DNA of 64,000 bases, from positions 23,992,867 to 24,056,866 of the forward strand of contig NC_046649.1 in NCBI RefSeq assembly GCF_900324485.2, in the 5' to 3' direction. The position numbers and the translations under genes were made by a program. This DNA comes from Mastacembelus armatus (lineage: Eukaryota > Chordata > Actinopteri > Synbranchiformes > Mastacembelidae). Shown piece by piece: positions 22,852-34,757 of this stretch (position 1 is its first letter; every line of letters starts with the position of its first letter). The notes under the pieces were generated by a model, which had not been told where the DNA came from, ran no database searches, and worked only from the letters and a program-made list of their open reading frames with translations.

Positions 22852-23156
22852 TACTTGGGCAGCATGGTGGCTTGAGTTTGCATGTTCTCCCTGTGCTTGT
22901 GTGGGTTTTCTCCAGGTACTCTGGTTTCCTCCCACAGGCCAAAAACATGTATGTCAGGTTGATTGGTGACTCTAAATTGCCCATAGGAGTGAGTGTGAGT
23001 GTGTGAGGTTGTTTGTCTCTATGTGGCCCTGTGATGGACTGGGGACCTGTCCAGGGTGGACCCCTGTCTTTCACCCAAAGAGAGCTGGGATAGGCTCCAG
23101 TAGATCCCCGTGACCCTGGCTTTCAGGAAAAGCGGGTATAGAAAATGGATGGATGG
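22852..23156. mobile_element. Short retroposon, duplicate copy
   Basis: Copy of the 305-base element at 11291, with the same AAGTAAAGAT target duplication at both ends (22842-22851 and 23157-23166). A shared insertion site shows it came with the cassette. Confidence 0.75.
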
Positions 23157-23296
23157 AAGTAAAGATTAGTTTAAAAGGAAGATGATATTTTGTCATCAGA
23201 GTCATTATGACTGTGGCTGAGATGGAGGTGAAACATGTGACCCTGGGCTGTGGTTTACTGCTCTCTTCCTGTCACAAACACTGTTTGACATCTGTT

Positions 23297-23334
23297 GGTT
23301 TTTGTTCAGGCTGCAGGGATCATTTCTCACTGTG
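23297..23334 (-). promoter_or_regulatory. V3 recombination signal (23-type)
   Basis: Heptamer CACAGTG (23334-23328), 22-base spacer and nonamer ACAAAAACC. Confidence 0.92.
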
Positions 23335-23788
23335 GGAGCCAGACTTCCAACAGGAGCAGTAGTAGGTGGCTGCATGAGAGGGTTTAACTTTCTGAATCTG
23401 CAGCTCACAGCCGTTCTGTTTATTCACAGCTGAGAAATCATCTTTCTGAGGATGGTTGTAGCCTTTAGCTATGACACCATTATTTATTTGAAAATGTAGA
23501 ATCACTGTGAATGTTTCTGCCTCTTTCTTCTGGTACCAGAAAACATAATCACTGTTACACTGGTCAGTTCCTGCACAGCTGAATGAGACAGTTTGACCAG
23601 CTCTCCTGGTCAGAGATAACTGGTCCTGGATCAGCTCTGCTGCCATGACAACCAGCGCTGTAGAGAAACAGACAGATGAAGGTCAGTGTGACAGTGTTTG
23701 TTACAGGTGGAGTTTGTTGGCTCATGATTGGCTGGAAACACTCACCTGAACACAGACAGCACAGAGCAGCAGCTGGGAGGAAAAGCAT
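23335..23788 (-). CDS. TRGV: T-cell receptor gamma variable gene V3
   Basis: Leader exon 23788-23746 and V exon 23657-23335, 122 residues, intact. It is the close duplicate of V2, and its differences fall mostly in the loops: CDR1 GTDQCNSDYVF, CDR2 HFQINNGVIAKG. The CDR3 start CSCWKSGS is unchanged. All six cysteines noted in V1 are conserved. J2 and C2 follow. An upstream in-frame ATG (23854) gives the same possible leader extension as in V2. The flank from about 24010 to 25350 shows no gene. Confidence 0.9.
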
Positions 23789-25692
23789 TTTGTGCAGTGG
23801 TGTTTCCTCTGGTGAACCTGGGGAGAAGTGGCGCTCTGATGCAGCTGAGGCCAAACAAGGACGAGCTGTGAGATCAGACGAGGACCACGTGGTTTCTAGC
23901 GGGTCCTCAGACCTCCCATCAGCCCCTGGGGCCCACAGATAAGGCTGCAGCTGTTGATTGACAACTCAGCTCTCAGTGATGTGGTTTTCTGTTGAGTCTG
24001 AGGTTTTAAAGGAGAAAGAAAAATGACAAACTGTTGAGTTTAACAGTGAAAATGATCATTTCATGGCAAGAAAAACTAAAGAATTAAAAGTCCACTATTT
24101 CCACGTCTTTTCTAAATGATTCTTTCCCACATACTTTTCTGTTTCATTGAACTTGTTCAAGGAAAAGTTTCTGCATCTTGATTTGAATCTGACAGCAAAT
24201 AAAAAATCTGGGTCACGAAGATGCAGAAATACAAAAGACATTCATGTCCCCACAGACACATTGAGGTTGGTGGTGAGTTTAGTAACACACACTGTGTCAC
24301 ACACTGATCTAGAGAAGTTAACCTGAACTGTCCAACCAGGACAGATATCGAAGCATAATCATTTCTGAAGTCTGTGAAAAAAGCATCACTCACCTGCAGG
24401 ATTGTTTATATTGTTGTTGTTACTGTGTATAGTTATTTATTGCTGTTTATTAAAGTGTCAGCATGTGTTCAAAGTGCCTGGTCTCAGATCGAGTTTTGTA
24501 CTTGTTCCCCCACTCCTACTGAACCTAGAACTGGGCCTGTAGTTCAGTCAGTGTATGTTGCGCGGTACGAGTGGGGTGTCAGTCAGCATAGGTGTTAGAT
24601 CCAGGTCTGGGAGGAGATCCCCCAGGACGCCATCAGCCACAGTGAATATGATCATTTCATGTTGAACTGCTGTGATGAAAATAAACACCTCTGTAAAGTT
24701 GTGCTGGGGCTGAGCAGGGGCCACAGCTGCCTTTGCTCTGGGGCCCTAACAGGAGAGTGTGGCCCTCCTGTCAGTCATTTGTTTCCTTGGTCATTTTCTA
24801 AATTAAACTCAATCGTATCATGTTTAACATCTGCTAACGTTTTATTTTCAGTATAAATGATGTTTTTCCTCACAGCAGTAATTTTTAAGCAGCTTGTAAA
24901 TAGCGTCCTAGTATATGTATAAATTTAAACAGACTTTCAGTGTCTAGTAAATCACTCATACTGTATATGTGACTTAATATACATTTGAAATATGGTGTAA
25001 ATTAATTGATACTGTATAAAAATGTTATTTACCTTTCCATGGTGTTTTATTCATGTGTGTAAACAACAGTGTCGTCAGCGTACAGTTTGACATCAACACT
25101 GACACAGTTGTAAAATATGGTAAATGTGCTGAATAACAAACACAACATGGATCCTTCTGATAACATCCACATCTACTGGACTATATATCACACATTAATG
25201 TTCCTAATCATTTTTTTTTGTTCTTTGCATTAAAAATATTTTTAGAAATATTTCTGAACAAAGTGAATTCACTGACACAGTTGAATCCATTTCTATTTTC
25301 TTCCTCTAAAATCAAACTTAAAGCCAAAAAACAAATGTTTATTTAACACAGTTTATTGAGAATGTTACACTGAAAGAGTTTGACAAACCTGCCACTCTCT
25401 GCATAATGTATGAAAAAGAAACACAATAACAGCAGAAATCATACAAACAGTAAAATATTTGCCACACACCTGATAATTAAGCTTCACTTTCAGTTCAGGT
25501 CACAATTAAAAGCAGGAAAGAAGAAAAGCTTCAAAATCAATTTTCCAATGACTGTATCAAACATGTGCATATAGAGAAACATTGTCCAAAGCAACACAAC
25601 ATGATATAAGTGACATTTGTGAAAAGTGCTGAAAGTGATGAATGAAATGAAGGGATGAGATGTGACGGTGAGAAAAGGTGAGCAGAAAACAG

Positions 25693-26745
25693 TCAGTCAG
25701 CATGTGAGCAGCAGGTGGACGGTCCCTTGTTTCTGAGGCTCATCAGCAGAGAGAGTCCACAGCAGTACAGCAGACTCTTCACTATCAGCACTGTGTACAG
25801 CAGACAGAGCAGCTTCACCCTGCACTCAGACTGGACAGGATCCAGAGGATCCAGGGGAACCACTGCAACAGAAAAGGAATCAAACAGACACAGGTTATTA
25901 TGAGTTTGATGCTGGACTCATACATTGTGTTTGTGCAGCCACTTGGGGGCAGAAGAACTCCACACCAAGTGAACAAACTCCTGTCTGCCCTTTGACTTCA
26001 CACACAGTCATTAGATTCATTCTGAATGTAGAAAGATGAATCAGTGGAGCTTTGAGATCTAGTCCCTAAAGTTGTTGTAGCAGCCTCAAAGGCCCAGGTT
26101 TAGTGTCGTCTATATTAGTATATGTGTCGGTGCTTCAATGCTGAGCAGAAAGTCAACAGACTGATATGCAGCCCTAACTGCAGCACAACATTGGAGCTGT
26201 CCATGCAGAGAGGCAGCAGCTGCTCTTACAGTCAGCTTGCTGCACAGCTGGCAGGTCTGCTGGCTCTCTCTCTGGAGGACAGGAGGCTGCTGGAGCTGGA
26301 ACCTCTGAAACAGAAAAGGAGTCAAATGTTTGGAGCTGCAGTGACAAATGTCAGTCCTCTGCTGCTCTGCTCTGTTTGACAGGGTCTCCACATGAAGCTG
26401 AATCACTGCTGAACACAGTCACCAAGCCTTCATTACCTTGTTCTGTTTGGGCCTCCACTCTGCCCCCCTCGTGCTCCACGTAGCAGCGGTATTTATACGT
26501 GCTGTTCTCTGGCTGATGGACCAGCAGGATGGCGGCGGTGCGTCCCGACTCCCTGAGCTCCAGCTGCTCTCCCTCAGCAGGGGGCAGCTCCTCCAGCTGG
26601 CCGTTCTCCTTCTGTCTTTTCCAGGAGAACTGGACCAGAGGAGGAAACATGGCTGAGGCCAGACACAGCAGGGAGCTCTTCCCCTCCAGGTGGGCTCTGG
26701 ATGCTGCTGGGTACACGCTCACCACAGGCTTCACTACCTGCTCAT
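25693..26745 (-). CDS. TRGC: T-cell receptor gamma constant gene C3, without a J of its own
   Basis: Exon 1 26745-26437, exon 2 26304-26230, exon 3 25862 to the stop at 25695-25693. The Ig-domain protein is the same as that of C1, including the ENST sequon, and in exon 3 the membrane-proximal residue is Glu (QSECRVKLL) where C1 and C2 have Gln. The coding sequence is intact, but no J lies between it and V4: the usual J region is gone and LINE fragment D occupies the site. It could be expressed only if a transcript from an upstream J skips C4, or after another rearrangement. Candidate polyadenylation signal at 25357-25352. Confidence 0.87.
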
Positions 26746-26970
26746 CTGAAGTTTGACAGCAGCAACAACAGCAAAGACAAAGATGGCAGCAATATCTCAA
26801 CTCTGTCCATTTCTATTTAACGTCTAAATATCAGAAGATGAGAATATATGTATCAGCACAATATTATATCAATATATCTGCAATAGTTTTAATCACATAT
26901 TTGACTGTTTTTAAAATCCACTGACAGTCAGAAGATTAACAGCATGAACAGATATTTCCTGATATAAATA

Positions 26971-27076
26971 CAGTCGACCCCGTGAAGTCGCAGTTCAGAG
27001 TTCACTGTCTCCATCGTTCGTGGATTTTTCCTTAGAACCTAACTAACAGTTGTTTGCAGAAACCACAAATATCCTC
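26971..27076. mobile_element. Tigger/pogo-like MITE, cut short
   Basis: Left part of the same MITE as at 3878, starting CAGTCGACCCCGTGAAG. It stops where LINE fragment D begins. Confidence 0.6.
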
Positions 27077-28238
27077 CACAGTTATGTGTCAGAGGGGGTT
27101 AATGGTTGAAGGTATTAAAGGTGTTAAAGGTTGCTCTGGAAGACAACTAGAGTGGGTGGGGGGGTGATTCAAATCTGCAATAGAACTCATTCAGATCGTT
27201 CACCAGGGTTTTCACAGAAACTGATGTAAGATGTAACAGAGTCTGTGAGTTCATCCAGGTTTGTGGCAGCAGCTTCAAAAACACTCCAGTCAGTGCATTC
27301 AAAGCAGGCTTGTAGCTCCTGCTCGGTTTCTCTGGTCCATCTCTTGACAGTTCTCACTACAGGCTTTGCAGATTTGAGCTTTTGCCTGTATGTTGGTATG
27401 AGGTGGACCAGACAGTGGTCAGAGAGTCCTAAAGCTGCTCTGGGGACGGCATGATATGCATCCTTTATTGTGGTGTAGCAGTGGTCCAGAATATTGCCCT
27501 CTCTGGCAGAGTCCGGGTGCTGCTGCTCCGTGTTTGCGATCTCCTCAGCCAGCTGATGTAGCGCTTCACACACTCGCGCTTGCGGGGGAATGTAAACACT
27601 GACCAGAACACACAAGGAAAAGTCCTGCGGCGAGTAGAAGGGTTTGCAGTTAATGAAAAGCGCTTCCAGGTCAGGACAGCAGATCTTCTTCAACACTGTT
27701 ACATCTGTACACCACCTCTCATTGATGTAAAAGCATGTCCCGCCACCGCGCGATTTCCCCGTTGCGTCTGAGTTCCGGTCCGCTCTGATCAGTAAGAATC
27801 CGGGCAGATGGAGCGTGCTGTCCGGTAAAGCTCCATTAAGCCAGGTCTCCGTGAAACACAGAGCAGCAGAGTTCGAAAAGTTCTTGTTTATCCGGGTAAG
27901 TAGGTGTATTTCGTCCATCTTGTTGGGTGGACAGCGGAGATTCGCCAGAAGTATGCTGGGCAACGTTGTCCTGAGACTACGCTGACAAAGTTTCACCAAT
28001 GCACCAGCGCGCTTCCCGCATTTGCGCTTTCTGAGAAGCGCAGCCGCTCCGCCAACTAAAACGCTCCACAAAACGTCAGAGGAAAAAATATCTTGGGAGT
28101 ACTGCCGAATGCTTAGCAGTTCAGCCCGAGTGAAACTTAACAAGTTAGAGAAACAAAGTGCAGGACAAACTAACAAAAATAACAAAAAAAATGGAGAGCT
28201 CCAGACCGAGGCAGCCATCCGCGGCACCATCTTGAATT
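27077..28238 (-). mobile_element. LINE fragment D replacing the J region
   Basis: A fragment of the same LINE family as B and C. A frame from 28230 to 27187 covers the 5' part of the element with the endonuclease domain: LLANLRCPPNKMDEIHLLTR, CFTETWLNG and ALGLSDHCLVHLIPTYR. It then jumps to a short RT-side piece (NDLNEFYCRFE region, 27210-27075), so it has a large internal deletion. The 5' end has AAGATGGTGCCGCGG. No target duplication was found, and about 2 kb of normal cassette, including the J, is missing at this point. Inactive. Confidence 0.75.
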
Positions 28239-29188
28239 GACCAGGAATAAAATAAGGGAACTGAGGGAACTAGCCAAGTTGTTTCTGTGACCAAACCAAA
28301 CTTTGCCATAGGACTGTAAAATCATAAAACACTAATTTAATATGATTGACTAATATGACACTGCAAAACAAAGATGGCCGCCCTGACAGCTCCCAGAGGT
28401 GAAGTCTTACGACTTACGACGTCGATCGCCCCCTGGTGGCTGGTTGCAGTATAGGCCATAAACCCCGCCCCCTCCATATTAGCAGACGGGACATGAGCCA
28501 AACTAAAAACTCAAAGTGCAAATCAAACACATTTTTCCTGAAGCTGATTTCTGTCATTTTAGGTCGATGTTATCACACTGATTTGTGAACAAGTGTCATT
28601 TTTACGATCAGTTTGTTTTCAATAAATTATAGAAACTGGTGGATTTCAGGTGATTGACAGCTGTGATTGGCGGTCTGATGGCTCCACCTCTGGTCAGTAT
28701 TGTGCAGAGTCTGGTTGGAAAATGTGTCACAAAAACAAGATGGCAGCTGCTGCGTTCACAATATTTTGGCTTCAGGTTTGCACAGTGACAGGAAGTGATG
28801 ACGTGTCGTCCATCTTCATGAACAGTTCAGGGTGTTATGATGTGACAACACTTAGAATAATGTCGGGTTAGATTTAGGGACAGATCATAGTTTGGTTAAA
28901 ATGAACAGTTAAGGTTAGACAGAGTCATCGCCATGGTTACAGCAACACTCAGGTTAATGTCAGGGAAAGATGGTGGTGAAGCTTTAAAACAAAACCAACA
29001 GTGATTCTCTGGTGGAGACTGGAAATGAACAGCAGCCTCTCGTGACAAAGTTCAGTGTTTGGTTGATGAACTGTAAGAACTTTGCTGATCCTCTAACTTT
29101 TCATCCAGCAGCATCATTATTATTACATGTGACCCTGCGCTGTGGTTTACTGCTCTCTTCCTGTCACAAACACTGTTTGACATCTGTT
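28239..29188. other. Spacer 3' of V4
   Basis: After LINE D the sequence resumes the normal J-V spacer (28250-28440 matches 35335-35525), then changes at TTGCAGTATAGGCC to a block (28445-28760) shared only with the region 3' of V7 (47575-47890). No gene was recognised. The block looks like a dispersed non-coding repeat. Confidence 0.5.
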
Positions 29189-29226
29189 GGTTTTTGTTCA
29201 GGCTGCAGGGATCATTTCTGACTGTG
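29189..29226 (-). promoter_or_regulatory. V4 recombination signal with variant heptamer
   Basis: The heptamer reads CACAGTC in place of CACAGTG (29226-29220); spacer and nonamer are as in the other V genes. The essential CAC is kept, so recombination may be weaker but not lost. Confidence 0.85.
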
Positions 29227-29680
29227 GGAGTCATCCTTCCAACAGGAGCAGTAGTAGGTGGCTGAATGAGAGGGTTTAACTTTCTGAATCTGCAGCTCCC
29301 AGTTGTTCTTTTTCTTCACAGCTGAGAAATCATCTTCCTGAGGATGGTTGTAGCCTTTAGCTATGGCACCATTATTTCTTTGAATACGTAGAATCAGTGT
29401 GAATGTTTCTGTCTCTTTCTTCTGGTACCAGAAAACATAACTAGTGCTACACTGGTGAGTTCCTGCACAGCTGAATGAGACAGTTTGACCAGCTCTCCTG
29501 GTCAGAGATAACTGGTCCTGGATCAGCTCTGCTGCCATGACAACCAGCGCTGTGGAGAAACAGACAGATGAAGGTCAGTGTGACAGTGTTTGTTACAGGT
29601 GGAGTTTGTTGGCTCCTGATTGGCTGGAAACACTCACCTGAACACAGACAGCACAGAGCAGCAGCTGGGAGGAAAAGCAT
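29227..29680 (-). CDS. TRGV: T-cell receptor gamma variable gene V4
   Basis: Leader exon 29680-29638 and V exon 29549-29227, 122 residues, frame intact. CDR1 reads GTHQCSTSYVF, CDR2 RIQRNNGAIAKG, and CDR3 starts CSCWKDDS. FR3 shows KKKNNWELQIQ: the extra Cys98 found in the other V genes is Trp here, while Cys48 is kept. With the variant heptamer and no J in its own cassette, V4 is the least likely of the eight to be used normally. It could still join J2 or J1 further downstream by deletion. Confidence 0.87.
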
Positions 29681-31595
29681 TTTGTGCAGTGGTGTTTCCT
29701 CTGGTGAACCTGGGGAGAAGTGGCGCTCTGATGCAGCTGAGGCCAAACAAGGACGAGCTGTGAGATCAGACCAGGACCACGTGGTTTCTAGCAGGTCCTC
29801 AGACCTCCCATCAGCACCTGGGGCCCACAGATTAGGCTGCAGCTGCTGATTGACAGCTCAGCTCTCAGCGGTGTGGTTTTCTGTTGAGTCTGAGGTTTTA
29901 AAGGAGAAAGAAAAATGACAAACTGTTGAGTTTAACAGTGAAAATTATCATTTCATGGCAGGAAAACTAAAGAATTAAAAGTCCATTATTTCCACGTCTT
30001 TTCTAAATCATTCTTTCCCACATACTTTTCTGTTTCATTGAACTTGTTCAGGGAAAAGTTTCTGCATCTTGATTTGAATCTGATGGAAAATAAAAAATCT
30101 GGGCCACGAAGATGCAGAAATACAAAAGACATTCATGTCCCCACAGACACATTGAGGTTGGTGGTGAGTTTAGTATCACACACTGTGTCACACACTGATC
30201 TAGAGAAGTTAACCTGAACTGTCCAACCAGGACAGATATCGAAGCATAATCATTTCTGAAGTCTGTGAAAAAAGCATCACTCACCTGCAGGATTGTTTAT
30301 ATTGTTGTTGTTACTGTGTATAGTTATTTATTGCTGTTTATTAAAGTGTCAGCATGTGTTCAAAGTGCCTGGTCTCAGGTCAGGTTTTGTACTTGTTCCC
30401 CCACTCGTACTGAACCTAGAACTGGGCCTGTAGATCAGTCAGTGTATGTTGTGCGGTACAAGTGAGCATAGGCGTTAGATCCAGGTCTGGGAGGAGATCC
30501 CCCAGGACGCCATCAGCCACAGTGAAAATGATCATTTCATGTTGAACTGCTGTGATGAAAATAAACACCTCTGTACAGTTGTGTTGGGGCTGAGCAGGGG
30601 CCACAGCTGCCTTTGCTCTGGGGCCCTAACAGGAGAGTGTGGCCCTGCTGTCAGTCATTTGTTTCCTTGGTCATTTTCTGAATTAAACTCAATCGTATCA
30701 TGTTTAACATCTACTAAAGTTTTATTTTCAGTATAAATGATGTTTTTCCTCACAGCAGTAATTTTTAAGCAGCTTGTAAATAACGTCCTAGTATATATAT
30801 AAATTTAAACAAACTTTCAGTTGATAGTAAATCACTCATACTGTATATGTGACTTAATATACATTTGAAATATGGTGTAAATTAATTGATACTGTATAAA
30901 AATGTTATTTACCTTTCCATGGTGTTTTATTCATGTGTGTAAACAACAGTGTCGTCAGCGTAGAGTTTGACATCAACACTGACACAGTTGTAAAATATGG
31001 TAAATGTGCTAAATAACAAACACAACATGGATCCTTCTGACAACACCCACACCTACTGGACTATATATCACAGATTCATGTTCCTAATCATTTTTTTTGT
31101 TCTTTGCATTTTATTAAAAATATTTTTAGAAATATTTCTGAACAAAGTGAATTCACTGACACAGTTGAATCCATTTCTATTTTCTTCCTCTAAAATCAAA
31201 CTTAAAGCCAAAAAACAAATATGTTTATTTAACACAGACACTGATATTTTTCAGTTTATTGAGAATGTTACTCTGAAAGAGTTTGACAAACCTGCCACTC
31301 TCTGCATAATGTATGAAAATGAAACACAATAACAGCAAAAATCATACAAACAGTAAAATATTTGCCACACACCTGATAATTAAGCTTCATTTTCAGTTCA
31401 TGTCACAATTAAAAGCAGGAAAGAAGAAAAGCTTCAAAATCATTTTTCCAATGACTGTATCAAACATGTGCATATAGAGAAACATTGTCCAAAGCAACAC
31501 AACATGATATAAGTGACATTTGTGAAAAGTGCTGAAAGTGATGAATGAGATGAAGGGATGAGATGTGATGGTGAGAAAAGGCGAGCAGAAAACAG

Positions 31596-32648
31596 TCAGT
31601 CAGCATGTGAGCAGCAGGTGGACGGTCCCTTGTTTCTGAGGCTCATCAGCAGAGAGAGTCCACAGCAGTACAGCAGACTCTTCACTATCAGCACTGTGTA
31701 CAGCAGACAGAGCAGCTTCACCCTGCACTCAGACTGGACAGGATCCAGAGGATCCAGGGGAACCACTGCAACAGAAAAGGATTGAAACAGACACAGGTTA
31801 TTATGAGTTTGATGCTGGACTCATACATTGTGTTTGTGCAGCCACTTGGGGGCAGAAGAACTCCACACCAAGTGAACAAACTCCTGTCTGCCCTTTGACT
31901 TCACACACAGTCATTAGATTCATTCTGAATGTAGAAAGATGAATCAGTGGAGCTTTGAGATCTAGCCCCAAAAGTTGTTGTAGCAGCCTCAAAGGCCCAG
32001 GTTTAGTGTCGTCTATATTAGTATATGTGTCGGTGCTTCAATGCTGAGCAGAAAGTCAACAGACTGATATGCAGCCCTAACTGCAGCACAACATTGGAGC
32101 TGTCCATGCAGAGAGGCAGCAGCTGCTCTTACAGTCAGCTTGCTGCACAGCTGGCAGGTCTGCTGGCTCTCTCTCTGGAGGACAGGAGGCTGCTGGTGCT
32201 GGAACCTCTGAAACAGAAAAGGAGTCAAATGTTTGGAGCTGCAGTGACAAATGTCAGTCCTCTGCTGCTCTGCTCTGTTTGACAGGGTCTCCACATGAAG
32301 CTGAATCACTGCTGAACACAGTCACCAAGCCTTCATTACCTTGTTCTGTTTGGGCCTCCACTCTGCCCCCCTCGTGCTCCACGTAGCAGCGGTATTTATA
32401 CGTGCTGTTCTCTGGCTGATGGACCAGCAGGATGGCGGCGGTGCGTCCCGACTCCCTGAGCTCCAGCTGCTCTCTCTCATCAGGGGGCAGCTCCTCCAGC
32501 TGGCCGTTCTCCTTCTGTCTTTTCCAGGAGAACTGGACCAGAGGAGGAAACATGGCTGAGGCCAGACACAGCAGGGAGCTCTTCCCCTCCAGGTGGGCTC
32601 TGGATGCTGCTGGGTACACGCTCACCACAGGCTTCACTACCTGCTCAT
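31596..32648 (-). CDS. TRGC: T-cell receptor gamma constant gene C4
   Basis: Exon 1 32648-32340, exon 2 32207-32133, exon 3 31765 to the stop at 31598-31596. Intact and in phase with J3. The Ig domain differs from C1 in the C'-D loop, LPPDEREQ against LPPAEGEQ. The ENST sequon, connecting-peptide Cys and transmembrane Lys are present. Candidate polyadenylation signal at 31260-31255. From 29681 to 31255 there is V4 promoter sequence like that of V2 and cassette flank, with no other gene. Confidence 0.88.
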
Positions 32649-32873
32649 CTGAAGTTTGACAGCAGCAACAACAGCAAAGACAAAGATGGCAGCAATATTT
32701 CAACTCTGTCCATTTCTATTTAACGTCTAAATATCAGAAGATGAGAATATATGTATCAGCACAATATTATATCAATATATCTGCAATAGTTTAAATCACA
32801 TATTTGACTGTTTTTAAAATCCACTGACAGTCAGAAGATTAACAGCATGAACAGATATTTCCTGATATAAATA

Positions 32874-33271
32874 CAGTCGACCCCGTGAAGTCGCGGTTCA
32901 GAGTTCACTGTCTCCGTCGTTCATGGGTTTTTCCTTAGAACCTAACTAACAGTTGTTTGCAGAAACCACAAATATCCTCCAGTTTTTAATGGATTTTTTC
33001 ATGACAACATATAATTTTTCATGCATTTTAGACCTAAATTATTAAGAACAATATAATTTACTAATTTTCGTCACTGATTTTTTTACTAATAATGTGTTAA
33101 GCTGAGTTTGAGAATAAATTAAAGTGTTTTGGGAGCATGTCTGGGGACATATTTAGGGTTTTGACATTTATAGGCTTTTTTTTTTTATTTGACCACATCC
33201 AAAATTCACAGTTTTTCACAATTCTCAGATGCTTTAGGAATGTAACCCCTGTGAATTTCGAGGGTTTACTG
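32874..33271. mobile_element. Tigger/pogo-like MITE in the J3-C4 intron
   Basis: Same element and position as the MITE at 3878, with both ends present. The remaining intron to 34677 is AT-rich with a TA dinucleotide run (near 33655-33671) and the conserved block next to J. Confidence 0.6.
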
Positions 33272-34677
33272 TCGTATTAAAGAATTTATTCCTTACAAAA
33301 ATACAAACACATTTTTCTACAATAGATTTGGTTTGACTAAACTAGTGTCAACATGTTTTTATATTTTCTTTTCTACACAGCTTTAATTTCTCTGTATAAA
33401 CCTCAGTTACAAAATGTTTTATATTTACACTAAATTCCATTTTGTACTAAATATAATAAAATCTCAACTTAGTGTTTTTTACCATTATTAAAATCTGAAT
33501 AAACTCTACATTATAGTAAAGTCATGGTGTAGTTCAATAAATGTTAGAAAGTCTGTATTGGACAGTTATAACTGGAAAACATATGTAATTAAGAAAATAC
33601 GTATATTTTGTCTGCAAGTTGTTTGGATATTGAACCTGCTGCTTTGTTCAGGCAGGTATATATATATATATAGTTTTTTATACTGTGATTTCCTTTGCAT
33701 TTTATTTAATCATTTATTTTTGTAGTTTTATCCTTTTTGCTCTGCACTTCAGGAAACAGTCGTTAGAGTTAAAGCTCAATACAATTAAATTTTGTCTTGA
33801 TTTAAAATATTTTTCCTCATTATTAAAGTATTTTCCACATTTTCACTCTTCCATAAATTGAGGTTCATTCATCAGATCTACATGATTAACGTTTTATGAA
33901 ATATTTAAATTGTAAAACAGAATCATATATATGAGTGTTATACTGTATAACTAATACACAATGTATTATATACACATTACGTTTATTAATAATGTTAATT
34001 ACTAAACCTTTTAATGTTCATTACACAGATATGTGTGTTATTATATACAATACTGATTTTTCCTGTAGATTAATATTTTTTCTTACGAAATCAATATTTA
34101 CAACAATGTAAAATATTTATAATTAAATAAAATTTGTACATTTTTTAAAGATGTTAATTCCAAGACTATATTGAAGTATAATTTTCTTCATAGCAAAATA
34201 ACATTTAAATGCTGTAAAGACTGAGAGTGAATGTGAAGAATCCTGCTCATCATTGAAATTCACTTTGATTAATTCCAGATTTTGTTCAAAAAGTCAACTG
34301 AGCAGGAAAATCCTCCACAATCATTCATGTGGAATTTCATTTCTTTCAGGAGAGAGAAGAGAGAAAAGAAAAACAGTGTGAGCCTTCATTAAACAGCAGC
34401 TGATGAGAATCCACAGCCCAGTTCCAATAGAAAACTTTCTGGACTCTTAAAACTCTTTGAGCTCCTGCCGAAATCAAGAATTCCTTCTGGTGTGCACTGA
34501 CATTTAAACATCTGTTCACATGTTGTTGAACTTTGTCATTTAAGAACGGCCGCAGAAGGAACTCTGGACTAATGATGGAAAACTAACATGGAAAGTCTGA
34601 AGCAGCAGAAACTGACTTTAAACACATTTTACACTTCACAATAAAACAACTGAAGGGAAAGGAAAGTTTGTTCTTAC

Positions 34678-34729
34678 CTGTTACAACCAGTTTAGTCCCA
34701 GAGCCAAAGATGAGGTACAAATGTCCCCC
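34678..34729 (-). CDS. TRGJ: T-cell receptor gamma joining segment J3
   Basis: A 52-base J reading GGHLYLIFGSGTKLVVT, with the canonical FGSG and a GTAAG donor at 34677. It is in phase with C4. It is the most regular J of the three left ones. Confidence 0.9.
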
Positions 34730-34757
34730 CACAGTGAGAGAGAGTGCAACAAAAACC
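34730..34757 (-). promoter_or_regulatory. J3 recombination signal (12-type)
   Basis: Nonamer GGTTTTTGT (34757-34749), 12-base spacer and heptamer CACTGTG (34736-34730). Confidence 0.92.

Noticed and set aside
27187-28230. Host gene of 347 residues on the minus strand
   Set aside because: The sequence is the endonuclease part of the LINE also found at 46317-47058, joined to a short RT-side piece.
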